Under the pieces are notes generated by a model. The model had not been told where the DNA came from. It was given only the letters and a program-made list of their open reading frames with translations, and ran no database searches. From assembly GCA_022821495.1 (NCBI GenBank), contig JAJEDN010000006.1, forward strand, positions 1-48,798: a DNA stretch of 48,798 nt, in the 5' to 3' direction. Each line of letters begins with the position of its first letter. The stretch's first letter is position 1. This document shows, in pieces, positions 33,887 through 42,477 of the stretch. This DNA comes from Candidatus Poribacteria bacterium. GTDB lineage: Bacteria; Poribacteria; WGA-4E; WGA-3G. Made by a program: the position numbers and the translations under genes.

Positions 33887-35827
33887 TTAACAGCCTTTAA
33901 CAGCCTTTCTGAATGCTTCACTCAATGCCTCATTTGGATCATCAAAATCTTCCTCTAATGCCTCATCCTCCAAAAAATCTTCCTCTATATCATCAAAATC
34001 TTCTAAATCATCAAAATCTTCCTCTAATGCCTCATTGGAAATCCGAGAACGGATATCTTCGTCAATTTCTGAGGCTTTCTGCCCCGGTTTCCGAGGATTC
34101 CAACGTGCCAAAGCAAAGAAACGAATTGCGTTCGCTCTATTTGAAATAGAAGCTGCATCCCATTGTCCTGTTTCATCATTCAGGAAATCGCGCAATTCGT
34201 TTTGCGCCATGAGTGGTGCTCTGCGGAAATACTTTTGATCTTTGTCTTCAAATGCTTGATTTGATTTACTGGCATTCGCGGAGACCGTATCAATTGTCAA
34301 ATTCCCAATACTGTGGAGATACTCCTCCTTAAATTCTTGCGATTCAAAATCGGTAATTGACAGGATTGAGTCATCTATAACAACCTTACTGTCCTTAGGA
34401 TTTTGCGGGATGATGTGTTCCATTGAGAATTTTGACCGTGGTTTGGTGTTGGTAAATTCGTCATAGGACATCATCTCGGAATAACCATTTTTCTCTCTGA
34501 GATAATTCTCGTATTTCCAAAAGAGATACCGCTGTTCATTTAGATTCACATCAGAATGGAAAGAAGGTGATTCAAGAGCGCGTTCAAAAGTCCAATTCCC
34601 GCAATTGTCTCTAATAAACTTTTGAAGTTCGCGGATAAGTTGCTGGAAATCTCCATTAAAACGCTTCGCTAGCCCGTAAAGAAACTCACGTCCTTTGTCT
34701 GCTCTGGATCCGATAATACTAAGGCGGAAACAAATAATTTCCACTAATTGTGCAACCTGTTTGAAATTATCCTTGGTATCCGAATTATCCGATCTGTATG
34801 TTTTGATAAGTAGAGGGTAAAATGTCGCTTGGCGGCTAAGGGCAAATATATCAAGAAGATAAGGTTCGGGACTCGTAAACAGTGTCCTTACAATTTCAAA
34901 ACTCTCTTTTAATTCTCGGCTGTACCGGTCTATGAACGTCTCTGCTTCTGCCGTGCTATCCTCATTGATTAGTCCATTCACCTTCTGCTTTATCATTTGG
35001 ACAGGACGTTGGTAATCACTCTTGCTACGCCACTCTTTAAAAAAAGCGATGAAGTGGTACTGTAATATCGCATCTTCATCTACGCGAGATTCTATTTCCT
35101 CATAGCTGCGGTAGATTTCGCTGAACCGATTTTGGAGAGCGTCTAGCTCGGTTTCGGGATTGTCTGATACAATATAGGTTTTGTGCATCAGAAAACTTTT
35201 GGTTTTCTCCAGACTGGTCAGCGATTTGCCACGATCATTGGTCGTCTCAAAGATGAGAGTCGCCTCGGCTTTATCCTCAACGGAATAAGTTAGGACCTTC
35301 ATGCTCTCAATTGTATTTATGAATTTCTCGATCTTGTCTGGACGTGCTTTTATAGTTTGACTAAGGAAGTCTTTTGCTTCAAGCAATCGCCTTTGGGACG
35401 GAGTGTGCACTTGACTATCGTCGGGTCGGTTATCCTGCAAGATGTAGGATGTGAAGAAGTCATTATCGGTCTCTAAAACACGGAGTTTGTACCTATCGTA
35501 AATCTGGATATAGGTATCCTCTAGCATTGTAACATCACTGCCTGATTTTTTCTGTTCTGCCAAAAGCAGCTTCATAAAGATAATGAGTGTTGTAATCCGC
35601 TGTTGACCATCAACGATGTCAATTATCTCAAATCCTTCACGCCGCGGTTGTGCCTGAAACAGGATTGTGCCGAAGAAATAACTTCGATCAGGTTTCTGAT
35701 TTTCTATATCCTCAACAAAATCTTTGAGCTGTTGTTCTTCCCAAGCGTAAGCACGCTGATACTTTGGGATGTTAAAAATTTTCCTTCCATCAAACAAGTC
35801 GCTAATTCTTTTTTGTCCGTTTTCCAA
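33887..35827 (-). CDS. GmrSD-like DUF262/DUF1524 protein
   Basis: A 646-residue protein with the two-domain layout of the GmrSD-type restriction family. The N-terminal DUF262 shows IPKYQRAYAWEEQQ (about residues 20-33), DGQQRITTL (73-81) and TLIFETTNDRGKSLTSLEKTKSFL. The C-terminal DUF1524 HNH-type part shows SMEHIIPQNP (about 468-477), LHSIGNLTID and NASKSNQAF. Known relatives use NTP hydrolysis and cleave modified DNA. Starts: the longer GTG at 35845 is unlikely, because AAGGAGG lies inside that reading. TTG at 35827, 6 bases after the AAGGAGG, is preferred. The C-tail is an acidic repeat (EALEEDFDD). Confidence 0.85.
   Translation of the reverse strand: MENGQKRISDLFDGRKIFNIPKYQRAYAWEEQQLKDFVEDIENQKPDRSYFFGTILFQAQPRREGFEIIDIVDGQQRITTLIIFMKLLLAEQKKSGSDVTMLEDTYIQIYDRYKLRVLETDNDFFTSYILQDNRPDDSQVHTPSQRRLLEAKDFLSQTIKARPDKIEKFINTIESMKVLTYSVEDKAEATLIFETTNDRGKSLTSLEKTKSFLMHKTYIVSDNPETELDALQNRFSEIYRSYEEIESRVDEDAILQYHFIAFFKEWRSKSDYQRPVQMIKQKVNGLINEDSTAEAETFIDRYSRELKESFEIVRTLFTSPEPYLLDIFALSRQATFYPLLIKTYRSDNSDTKDNFKQVAQLVEIICFRLSIIGSRADKGREFLYGLAKRFNGDFQQLIRELQKFIRDNCGNWTFERALESPSFHSDVNLNEQRYLFWKYENYLREKNGYSEMMSYDEFTNTKPRSKFSMEHIIPQNPKDSKVVIDDSILSITDFESQEFKEEYLHSIGNLTIDTVSANASKSNQAFEDKDQKYFRRAPLMAQNELRDFLNDETGQWDAASISNRANAIRFFALARWNPRKPGQKASEIDEDIRSRISNEALEEDFDDLEDFDDIEEDFLEDEALEEDFDDPNEALSEAFRKAVKGC
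33938..34035 (-). repeat. 29-base direct repeat inside the DUF262 gene
   Basis: A perfect 29-base copy at 33938-33966 and again at 34007-34035 (start-to-start 69 bases, 23 codons, in frame), with a partial third unit near 33987. Encodes the acidic EALEEDFDD repeats near the C-terminus. The spacing by whole codons would allow length change by recombination without a frameshift. Confidence 0.8.
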
Positions 35828-35852
35828 TCGGTACCTCCTTATCACTTATTTT

Positions 35853-36665
35853 CTAGTCATCTAGGACAGCCTGCATCTTCTCTAACCCAATACGAGCAAC
35901 TTCTGTGGGGTCTTGCTCCCAATAATTTGGGTTGAACAACTCCAGCGAGATAACACCGGTATATCCTGCATCTTCCAGAATAGAGATCATCTTTCCGAGG
36001 TCAAGGATGCCATCGCCGGGATACACCCTATCTGCATCTGATTGCTCGGCACGCGCGGGTTCGGCAGGGGCATCGTTAAAGTGGAAGACAGCGATCTTTT
36101 CGCCGGGGATGCCTGCCATATCCTCTATTTCCCCGCCACCGCGATAGATATGGAACGGATCAAGCACAATCGTGCTATCTGGATGGTCTGCGACCTCCAT
36201 CACTTCCCATGCGTGTTTGACTTGGTTAACACCGTCCACGAATCCGAGAAATTCCATAGCAGGTTTAACACCGAATTCGCGTCCAAGTTCGAGGAGTTCA
36301 CGGTAGTTCTCACCGCCTAACTGGAGATCAGCGACTTCACGCGGTGGGCTTGAGATGATATAGGTCGAACCGACAGCAGCAGCCTGCACCATCCGCCGTT
36401 TCGCTTCTTCAATCGCTTCCGCATGCTCCGTACCTGTTGTGTTGAGCCAACCGTGTAATGCGATAACGGTAGGTACTGAAAGTCCGTAGTCGTTGAGCGC
36501 GCTTTTGACATCGGCGAGCGAACCACCTTGTGCCTCGTAAGCCGTTAAATCGTCGTTCCACAGTTCAATCGCTGAATAACCGGTTTCGGCAGCGATCCGA
36601 ATCTTATCCATTAATCCAGCAGGACGGATTGTGCTTGTGTTTAAACCTAACTGAAATTGTGACAT
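35853..36665 (-). CDS. Sugar phosphate isomerase/epimerase family protein (TIM barrel)
   Basis: A 270-residue xylose-isomerase-like AP-endonuclease-2 fold barrel: LGLNTSTIRPAGLMDKIRIAAETGYSAIELWNDDLTAY at the N-terminus, EFLGFVDGVN (metal Glu) near 135-145, LDPFHIYRGGG (Asp and His ligands), HFNDAP (His ligand), and VISLELFNPNYW (last Glu) near the end. The ATG at 36665 is chosen: an upstream start at 36695 lies within the repeat element, and TAAGGG precedes 36665. It probably isomerises or epimerises an acyclic sugar or inositol derivative. The stop is 25 bases from the DUF262 start. Confidence 0.85.
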   Translation of the reverse strand: MSQFQLGLNTSTIRPAGLMDKIRIAAETGYSAIELWNDDLTAYEAQGGSLADVKSALNDYGLSVPTVIALHGWLNTTGTEHAEAIEEAKRRMVQAAAVGSTYIISSPPREVADLQLGGENYRELLELGREFGVKPAMEFLGFVDGVNQVKHAWEVMEVADHPDSTIVLDPFHIYRGGGEIEDMAGIPGEKIAVFHFNDAPAEPARAEQSDADRVYPGDGILDLGKMISILEDAGYTGVISLELFNPNYWEQDPTEVARIGLEKMQAVLDD

Positions 36666-36694
36666 GCTATTTTCCCTTACTTCTCTACAACGCA

Positions 36695-36833
36695 TCTCAT
36701 AAATAGTTTGACAGTATTGCCAGTAAGGATTTCGTACGGAAGAAACCCCCTAAATCCCCCTTATCAGGGGGACTTACATTGCATTCCCCAATATAGGTTT
36801 TCTTTAGAGATATGCGAACTGGTATTTATGAGA
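36695..36833. repeat. 139-base inverted-repeat element with internal hairpin
   Basis: Perfect 11-base terminal inverted repeats TCTCATAAATA (36695-36705) and TATTTATGAGA (36823-36833), enclosing the hairpin CCCCCT-TATC-AGGGGG (36756-36771). The right terminus contains the TAA stop of the upstream gene (TTA at 36826-36828). The CCCCC...AGGGGG core is a common type of bacterial small palindromic element. Its position between the two isomerase genes makes it a MITE-like candidate. Confidence 0.7.
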
Positions 36834-37632
36834 CAGTCTTTAATAAATTTCTAATGAATCGGACATCTACACGCGCGAGGTCAATGACAGTGTCCACAGG
36901 CTCGCCGCTGTATTCGCTATGGAAGCTTACGGGACCTGAAAATCCGATGGCTTGTAGCGTTTTTACCGCTGTCTCCCAATCAACGAAACCTTTTCCCATC
37001 CGGACGACCCTACCGCCGCCCATACCCGGTGAACGTGCCAGGTCCTTGAACGCCATAACCGCAAGATGTGATTTGACGATATCGAGCGCCATGTTAATCG
37101 GTTCACCGACGATGGACAGATGCCCAGTATCGGCAAAAACCCCGACGTGCTGTGGGTCGAAATCTTTGACAAGGTTCATCACTGCACACGAATTCAGCCC
37201 CATAGAAGTCCCGGAGTGGTTATGGATGCACGTCCGGGGTCCGTATTGTTCGGAGAGTTTTGCGAACCCTTCCAGCTGCTTACGAATAGCGTCAACCTGC
37301 GCCCAATAGCCGCCATCTTCAGCGTGCCAATGCCAATATCCTAATTTGATATTTTCGACACCGGCTTCACCTGCAGCAGCATAGACGCGAAGTGTCTCTT
37401 CCTGTGTTGGATCAAGGAAATCGCCGGGCGTTGTGACAAGTGGAATAGATAGACCCGCATCGGCGAATTGCTTCGCAGCGGCAGGCAGGGCTTCTGTCGC
37501 GTTTTCTGGGTTCACCGGATAGCCCGGACGAACACACAGATCCGCACCACTTACACCGACTGATTGTAATGCGGTGATAATCTCTGGAATTTCTAAACCT
37601 TCCAGATGCTTTGTGAACATTATAAATTTCAT
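36826..37632 (-). CDS. Sugar phosphate isomerase/epimerase family protein (TIM barrel), second copy
   Basis: A 268-residue member of the same family as the gene at 35853. It has MFTKHLEGLEIPEIITALQSVGVSGADLCVRPG at the N-terminus, CIHNHSGTSMG (His ligands) near residue 150, GVFADTGHLSIVGE with Asp-x-Gly-His, VMAFKDLARSP, and VSFHSEYSGEP carrying His/Glu near the end. These are the metal-binding sites of the barrel family. The start ATG at 37632 has no ribosome site. Lies just downstream of the dehydratase gene, suggesting a pathway from a sugar acid through keto-sugar steps. Confidence 0.85.
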   Translation of the reverse strand: MKFIMFTKHLEGLEIPEIITALQSVGVSGADLCVRPGYPVNPENATEALPAAAKQFADAGLSIPLVTTPGDFLDPTQEETLRVYAAAGEAGVENIKLGYWHWHAEDGGYWAQVDAIRKQLEGFAKLSEQYGPRTCIHNHSGTSMGLNSCAVMNLVKDFDPQHVGVFADTGHLSIVGEPINMALDIVKSHLAVMAFKDLARSPGMGGGRVVRMGKGFVDWETAVKTLQAIGFSGPVSFHSEYSGEPVDTVIDLARVDVRFIRNLLKTVS

Positions 37633-37775
37633 AATTTTTCTGAGTTATAAGTCTGGTTGCTGATGTTTGATCATCTTTGTAATCGCCCTTAGGCAATTGA
37701 AGCACTGAGGGTTAGCAAAAGGTATCGGAAGCCTCTTAACTGATAACTTATAACCAACAACTTATAACTATTCCT
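37633..37775. repeat. Intergenic repeat element (heptamer family)
   Basis: The gap between the dehydratase stop (37776) and the isomerase start holds GAGTTATAAGTCTGG (about 37651) and the following TTGCTGATGTTTGATCATCT, nearly the same as at about 10534. Complementary ACTTATAACC and ACTTATAACTATT arms follow near 37744-37773. Confidence 0.68.
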
Positions 37776-38879
37776 TTACCAATCAACAACGGAACCGTCG
37801 TCAGGATGATAGGAGGTTGGATTCTGCCAATCGTGGTCAATTTTATCTTCGAGTGCGTCTTCGTCGAGTTCGATGCCGAGTCCTGGACCGGTCGGGAGTT
37901 CGACGAACCCATCTTTGAAGACAAACGGGTTCTTGAGGTAGCCTTCACCGAGCGTAGTATGCTCCTGCATCACAAAGTTCGGGATGGAGGCATCTAACTG
38001 GATACACGCCGCTAAGGAGATCGGACCGAGCGGGTTGTGAGGCGCGATACCACCGTAGTAGGCTTCCGCCATGCCTGCAATGATACGTACTTCATTGATA
38101 CCGCCTGCGTGACAGAGGTCGGGCTGCAGGATAGATGCTGCCTGTTTCTCTAAAATTTCGCGGAACCCCCATTTTGTGAAAACCCGTTCACCTGTCGCTA
38201 TCGGGAGATGCGTACTTCTCGCAATTTCGGCAAGTGTGTCCACATTTTGGCACTGAATCGGTTCTTCTATGAACATCGGTTGGTAGGGTTCCAACGCTTT
38301 AATCAGCACCTTTGCGGTTTGTGGGCTGACTGCACCGTGAAAGTCGATCGCTAAGTCAACTTCTGGGCCCGCGGCTTCACGGAGGGCTGCGAAGTGATCT
38401 ACGGCTCTATCGATGAAGGCTTTGTTCTCAATGATACGCGCGGGTCTGCCGCCTGCAGGCCCCGTCTTGAAAGCGGTAAATCCTTGGGCAATCCATTCTT
38501 TGATACCGTCCGGATCGCCGCCGCCTTTGTAGAGTCTGATACGGTCGCGTGTCGGTCCACCGAAGAGTTGATAGACTGGAACACCGAGCGATTTGCCCGC
38601 AAGATCCCAAAGTGCCTGTTCCACGCCACTCAGCGCACTCGTGAGAATGGGACCACCGCGGTAGAATGCATGACGATACATTGCCTGCCAGTGGTGGACC
38701 ACGCGCCTCGGATCTTCACCGATGAGGTATGGCGCGAGTTCGTCAACAGCTTGCGCACACGTTTTGGCACGACCTTCTAAAATTGGCTCACCGAGTCCCA
38801 CCAACCCCTCATCGGTATGGATTTTAAGGAAGAGCCAACGCGGTTGTACCAGAAATGTCTCTAATTTTGTTATCTTCAT
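37776..38879 (-). CDS. Enolase-superfamily dehydratase (mandelate racemase/muconate lactonizing type, galactonate-dehydratase-like)
   Basis: A 367-residue enolase-superfamily enzyme. Metal ligands are visible in DFHGAV (Asp), IEEPIQ (Glu) and TGERVF (Glu). General base/acid candidates are His in APHNPLGP and FHGAV. The N-terminal capping domain has ALWDLAGKSLGVPVYQLFGG, the usual motif. The layout DFHG/EEP/GER/PHNPLGP matches D-galactonate dehydratase-type sugar acid dehydratases. Substrate remains open. GGAGG ribosome site before the ATG. Followed by two sugar-isomerase-like genes on the same strand, so it is the probable first step of a sugar-acid pathway. Confidence 0.88.
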   Translation of the reverse strand: MKITKLETFLVQPRWLFLKIHTDEGLVGLGEPILEGRAKTCAQAVDELAPYLIGEDPRRVVHHWQAMYRHAFYRGGPILTSALSGVEQALWDLAGKSLGVPVYQLFGGPTRDRIRLYKGGGDPDGIKEWIAQGFTAFKTGPAGGRPARIIENKAFIDRAVDHFAALREAAGPEVDLAIDFHGAVSPQTAKVLIKALEPYQPMFIEEPIQCQNVDTLAEIARSTHLPIATGERVFTKWGFREILEKQAASILQPDLCHAGGINEVRIIAGMAEAYYGGIAPHNPLGPISLAACIQLDASIPNFVMQEHTTLGEGYLKNPFVFKDGFVELPTGPGLGIELDEDALEDKIDHDWQNPTSYHPDDGSVVDW

Positions 38880-38954
38880 TAAAAACCTCCAGAATAATAC
38901 GGCTTGTAAGTAGCAGCCTACAACTCGAAACAGACTTTTACGATTTTGAACGTT

Positions 38955-38983
38955 ATATTACTATCCGCCGTGAATTTTGTCAA
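38955..38983 (-). promoter_or_regulatory. Sigma-70 promoter of the dehydratase operon
   Basis: Minus strand: -35 TTGACA (38978-38983), 17-base spacer, -10 TAATAT (38955-38960). The ATG is 76 bases below the -10. It lies in a 492-base gap shared with ffh (start at 39372). Confidence 0.6.
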
Positions 38984-39187
38984 CACAATTAATACGCATC
39001 ACGTATCCCCATTTTTTGCTGCAGGTACGGGGTAACTGTTACTTCAGATATTATGGACATCTAATATGTTGGTTTTATTTTCCAACAGATGAATGCTAAA
39101 AACCATCCACTTATCAACAATTTCTGAAAACTTTCTCATGTAAATATCAAAACAGAACGCTAACAATGTAAACACAGATAAAAAAGT

Positions 39188-39216
39188 TTGACATCGGCGG
39201 TTAAATTTGCTATAAT
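39188..39216 (+). promoter_or_regulatory. Consensus sigma-70 promoter of ffh
   Basis: Perfect -35 TTGACA (39188-39193), 17-base spacer, extended -10 TGC-TATAAT (39211-39216). Predicted start near 39223, giving a leader of about 150 bases before the ATG at 39372. I looked for the SRP RNA tetraloop motif in the leader and did not find it. Confidence 0.8.
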
Positions 39217-39371
39217 TATACAATTAGGGATGAGTGTGTCTCTATGCGATATTACGCATTTCGGTTCACTGTTTTGCTAACATTGAGAAAGTCATCGGTA
39301 ATTCCGTATTTTGGGCAGCAAGTGGAAGTCGCGGGGATAGCTCGCACTTTCAGAAAAAGGACGCAGCGATA

Positions 39372-40763
39372 ATGTTTGAGAGTTTAAGCGATAGGTTACA
39401 AGGCACTTTCAAAAAACTCAAAGGACAAGGGAAACTGACAGAGAATAATATCTCTGATACCTTGCGTGAAGTGCGCCGCGCTTTTCTGGAAGCAGATGTT
39501 AACTATAAAGTCACACGTGAGTTTATAGAGCAGATTAAAGTACGCGCGCTGGGTCAAGAAGTGCTCGGGAGTCTTACGCCTGAACTACAGATCGCCCGAA
39601 TTATTGGCGAAGAATTGACCCAATTGATGGGCGATAAGGCTGAGAAAATCCAGATCGCATCCAGTGGTCCTACCGTCGTGATGCTCACCGGTTTACAAGG
39701 TGCTGGTAAAACGACTGTCGCAGCGAAATTAGCCCTCAGATTTCATAAAGAGGGACGGAAACCGCTTCTCGTTGCCGCTGATGTATATCGCCCTGCCGCT
39801 ATTAAGCAGCTACAAGTACTCGGCGAACAGACAGGAACACCCGTGTTTTCAATGGGAACGGAAGTCTCTCCCGTTGACATCGCTGAGGCTGCTGTCAAGG
39901 AAGCCTCGGCACATGGACATAACTGCGTTATTATTGACACTGCTGGACGGTTACATATTGATGATGAATTGATGGGTGAACTGCGGCAGATTAAAGCGCG
40001 CGTCAATCCGTCTGAAATTCTCCTCATTGTCGATGCAATGACCGGGCAAGATGCTATAAATGTCGCTGAAAATTTTAATAATGATCTCGATATTGACGGT
40101 GTTATCCTTACGAAAATGGATGGCGATGCTCGCGGCGGCGCAGCACTTTCGATCCGACATATTACTCAGAAACCGATTAAGTTTATCGGGGTCGGGGAAA
40201 AAATTGAGGCTTCCTCATTGGAGGAATTCCATCCAGAGCGGATGTCCTCGCGCATCCTCGGACAAGGTGATTTCCAAACCTTGCTTGAAAGAGCAGAAGA
40301 CGTCTTTAGCGAGGATCAAGCTAAAGAACTTGAACGTAAACTTACAGAAAACAAAGGATTAGATTTTAACGATTTTCTTACACAGTTAGAGCAGCTGAAA
40401 AATATGGGACCCTTGGACCAATTAATGGATCTGATGCCTTTTAAGAATCAGCTGCCGGTTAAAAACCTGACACCCGATGAGAGCCATTTGCAAACCGCAA
40501 AGGCGATCATCCAGTCAATGACGCTTGAGGAACGACAGAACCCTCGATTGTTAGATAGAAGTCGAAAACTCCGTATTTCTAAAGGCAGCGGCACCACTGT
40601 AAATCAGATAAACATGCTGGTCTCGCAACTCCAGATGATGAATCGTATGTTAAGCCAGCAGACGGCGATGGCAATGCCGCAGATGGGGCAGAAAATAGGG
40701 GCACTTCCACGCCTAAAACAGAAGGCATCGAGAAAGCCTCGGAAACGAAGACGCCGCAAATAG
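39372..40763 (+). CDS. ffh: Signal recognition particle protein Ffh
   Basis: A 463-residue SRP54 GTPase. N domain, then G domain with GLQGAGKTT (G1), DTAGR (G3), TKMDGDARGG (G4), and GVGEK. The C-terminal Met-rich M domain contains GPLDQLMDLMPF, MTLEERQNP, LDRSRKLRISKGSGTT (RNA-binding loop) and MNRMLSQQTAMAMPQMG. The basic tail RKPRKRRRRK follows. Start ATG at 39372 is chosen (MFESLSDRLQGTFKKLKG is the usual N-terminus). A longer frame upstream lacks homology. It binds signal sequences co-translationally with 4.5S RNA and docks with FtsY. First gene of the ffh-rpsP-khpA-trmD-rplS string. Confidence 0.97.
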   Translation: MFESLSDRLQGTFKKLKGQGKLTENNISDTLREVRRAFLEADVNYKVTREFIEQIKVRALGQEVLGSLTPELQIARIIGEELTQLMGDKAEKIQIASSGPTVVMLTGLQGAGKTTVAAKLALRFHKEGRKPLLVAADVYRPAAIKQLQVLGEQTGTPVFSMGTEVSPVDIAEAAVKEASAHGHNCVIIDTAGRLHIDDELMGELRQIKARVNPSEILLIVDAMTGQDAINVAENFNNDLDIDGVILTKMDGDARGGAALSIRHITQKPIKFIGVGEKIEASSLEEFHPERMSSRILGQGDFQTLLERAEDVFSEDQAKELERKLTENKGLDFNDFLTQLEQLKNMGPLDQLMDLMPFKNQLPVKNLTPDESHLQTAKAIIQSMTLEERQNPRLLDRSRKLRISKGSGTTVNQINMLVSQLQMMNRMLSQQTAMAMPQMGQKIGALPRLKQKASRKPRKRRRRK

Positions 40764-40835
40764 CCACAAGTGAACCTCTAATTTAAAAGGTGCACTTCTT
40801 ACGGAAACCGTATAGATACCACGAGGAGGTATTTT

Positions 40836-41258
40836 TTGGCAGTTAGAATTAGATTACAACGACACGGTAGGAAGAAACGTCCTTTTTATCGGCTCGTCGC
40901 GGCTGACGCACGGGCTTCGAGAGATGGTGTGTTTTTGGAACGCCTCGGTCATTACAATCCGTTAACGGATCCCGCAGATGTCTTCATTGATGAAGAGAAA
41001 GCCTTGAAATGGTTACGGCGGGGCGCGCAACCCTCTGATACGGCAAAACGGTTGCTCTCCAAAAGCGGGATTCTGATGAAATTTGAATACGAAAAATTGG
41101 GAAGACCAATGCCTGGAACAGAAGCCTCCGAGACAGCCGAAGCGGAAGTCCAAAAGGCGGATGACACCGAACCTACTGAAACGCAAGAAACAGAACCTGA
41201 AGCCGGAACTCTCCTTACTGAAGAAACATCCGACGAATCCGCCGAGGAAGAAGAATAA
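40836..41258 (+). CDS. rpsP: 30S ribosomal protein S16 with an acidic C-terminal extension
   Basis: A 140-residue S16. The core [31 protein letters not shown]... is clear, with residues 1-85 covering the normal length. Residues about 90-140 form a Glu/Thr-rich tail absent from most S16 proteins. The TTG start at 40836 is six bases behind GAGGAGG. Located directly after ffh. The acidic tail is typical in character of disordered regions and may vary between strains. Confidence 0.95.
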   Translation: MAVRIRLQRHGRKKRPFYRLVAADARASRDGVFLERLGHYNPLTDPADVFIDEEKALKWLRRGAQPSDTAKRLLSKSGILMKFEYEKLGRPMPGTEASETAEAEVQKADDTEPTETQETEPEAGTLLTEETSDESAEEEE

Positions 41259-41322
41259 CTCTTTAGTAATAGATCCTAAGAACGCAGCTGGTGGCGCATC
41301 TACCGAAACCCAAAAGTGAACT

Positions 41323-41577
41323 ATGTTCAAAGATTTGATTGAATACATCGTAAAGTCTCTCGTTGATTATCCTGATGAAGTGGTAGTCCGTGAAGTAACC
41401 GGCGAAACGGTGGTTATTATCGAGTTAACCGTCACAGAAGCGGATTTAGGGAAAATCATCGGTAGATACGGGCGAACGCTGAAAGCCATAAGGAGTATCC
41501 TCTATACCGCCGGATTGCGGGCAAATAAAAAGGTGATTCTCGAACTGATTGATGAACCCAGAGCGGACGAGGCGTAA
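41323..41577 (+). CDS. khpA: KH domain RNA-binding protein KhpA
   Basis: An 84-residue KH-type RNA-binding protein (YlqC). Conserved stretch DLGKIIGRYGRTLKAIRSILYTA carries the GxxG loop (I-G-R-Y-G-R). It works with KhpB in RNA binding in several bacteria. In many genomes it is followed by rimM then trmD, but here trmD starts 55 bases later with no room for rimM. Confidence 0.93.
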   Translation: MFKDLIEYIVKSLVDYPDEVVVREVTGETVVIIELTVTEADLGKIIGRYGRTLKAIRSILYTAGLRANKKVILELIDEPRADEA

Positions 41578-41632
41578 GGATTTTTACGGACGGGCGGCGT
41601 CCTAAAAATTCAGGTTACCAGCCTATGCTAAA

Positions 41633-42361
41633 ATGAAAATTGATGTTCTCGCCCTGTTTCCAGAGATAATCGTGCCCGCTTTAGAGACCGGAATTCTTAA
41701 ACGCGCGCAAGACGCTGCTACACTCACCGTCAATCTTCACAATCTTCGCGATTGGGCAACCGATAAACATAAATCCGTTGATGATTACCCTTATGGGGGC
41801 GGCGCGGGAATGATCCTTAAACCCGAACCTATTTTTGCAGCGGTTGCCGCATTGAACCCGACGGAAACGGCGCATCTTGTTTACCTAACGCCGCAAGGCA
41901 TACCACTGACGCAGGGACTCGCAGAATCCTTGTCATTGGAATCGCATCTTATTCTTTTGTGCGGGCGTTATAAAGGCGTTGATGAACGGGTTCGCGATAA
42001 ATTGGTGGCAACTGAGATTTCTATCGGGGACTATGTCTTAAGCGGTGGTGAAATCGCAGCACTTGTTTTGATTGATGCGGTCGGGCGTGTCCTGCCGGGC
42101 GCGCTTGGTGATTATGAATCCGCACACGTTGATTCGTTCAGTCAAGATCTGCTTGACCATCCGCATTATACACGGCCTGCTGAATTCGCTGGTGTCTGTG
42201 TGCCGGACGTGCTTCTAAGTGGGCATCATGAGAATATCGAGAAATGGCGATATGCAGAGGCTCTCAAACGCACGGCGAAACGCCGGCCAGACCTGATCCA
42301 GAAACTGGAATTGAGCGAGGAAGACATCGCAATTCTTAAAGCCGCAGGGTTAGTAGACTAA
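41633..42361 (+). CDS. trmD: tRNA (guanine-N1)-methyltransferase TrmD
   Basis: A 242-residue SPOUT methyltransferase that makes m1G37 in tRNA. It has [53 protein letters not shown] with [16 protein letters not shown] (SAM-binding knot), and [11 protein letters not shown] near the end. Length normal. Follows khpA closely. rimM, usually between them, is missing. Confidence 0.96.
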   Translation: MKIDVLALFPEIIVPALETGILKRAQDAATLTVNLHNLRDWATDKHKSVDDYPYGGGAGMILKPEPIFAAVAALNPTETAHLVYLTPQGIPLTQGLAESLSLESHLILLCGRYKGVDERVRDKLVATEISIGDYVLSGGEIAALVLIDAVGRVLPGALGDYESAHVDSFSQDLLDHPHYTRPAEFAGVCVPDVLLSGHHENIEKWRYAEALKRTAKRRPDLIQKLELSEEDIAILKAAGLVD

Positions 42362-42392
42362 ATCAAAGCAGGAATCATTATTTTTTTTATCA

Positions 42393-42450
42393 GCACCTAC
42401 TACCCCACGACGCTGGTGAGGTTTGAGACCTCGCTGCCAATCGTAGGTGC
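42393..42450. repeat. Palindromic element with nested stem
   Basis: GCACCTAC (42393-42400) pairs with GTAGGTGC (42443-42450). Inside is GAGGTTTGAGACCTC (42418-42432). It is related in core sequence (GAGGTTTxxxACCTC) to the element at 42495. Confidence 0.6.
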
Positions 42451-42477
42451 CTAAGTTCTATGATGTAAGAAGGACAA

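Noticed and set aside
39223..39371. 4.5S SRP RNA in the ffh leader
   Set aside because: The leader lacks the conserved SRP tetraloop/asymmetric loop motif (GGTCAGGTCCGGAAGGAAGC-like). It is a long untranslated leader only.
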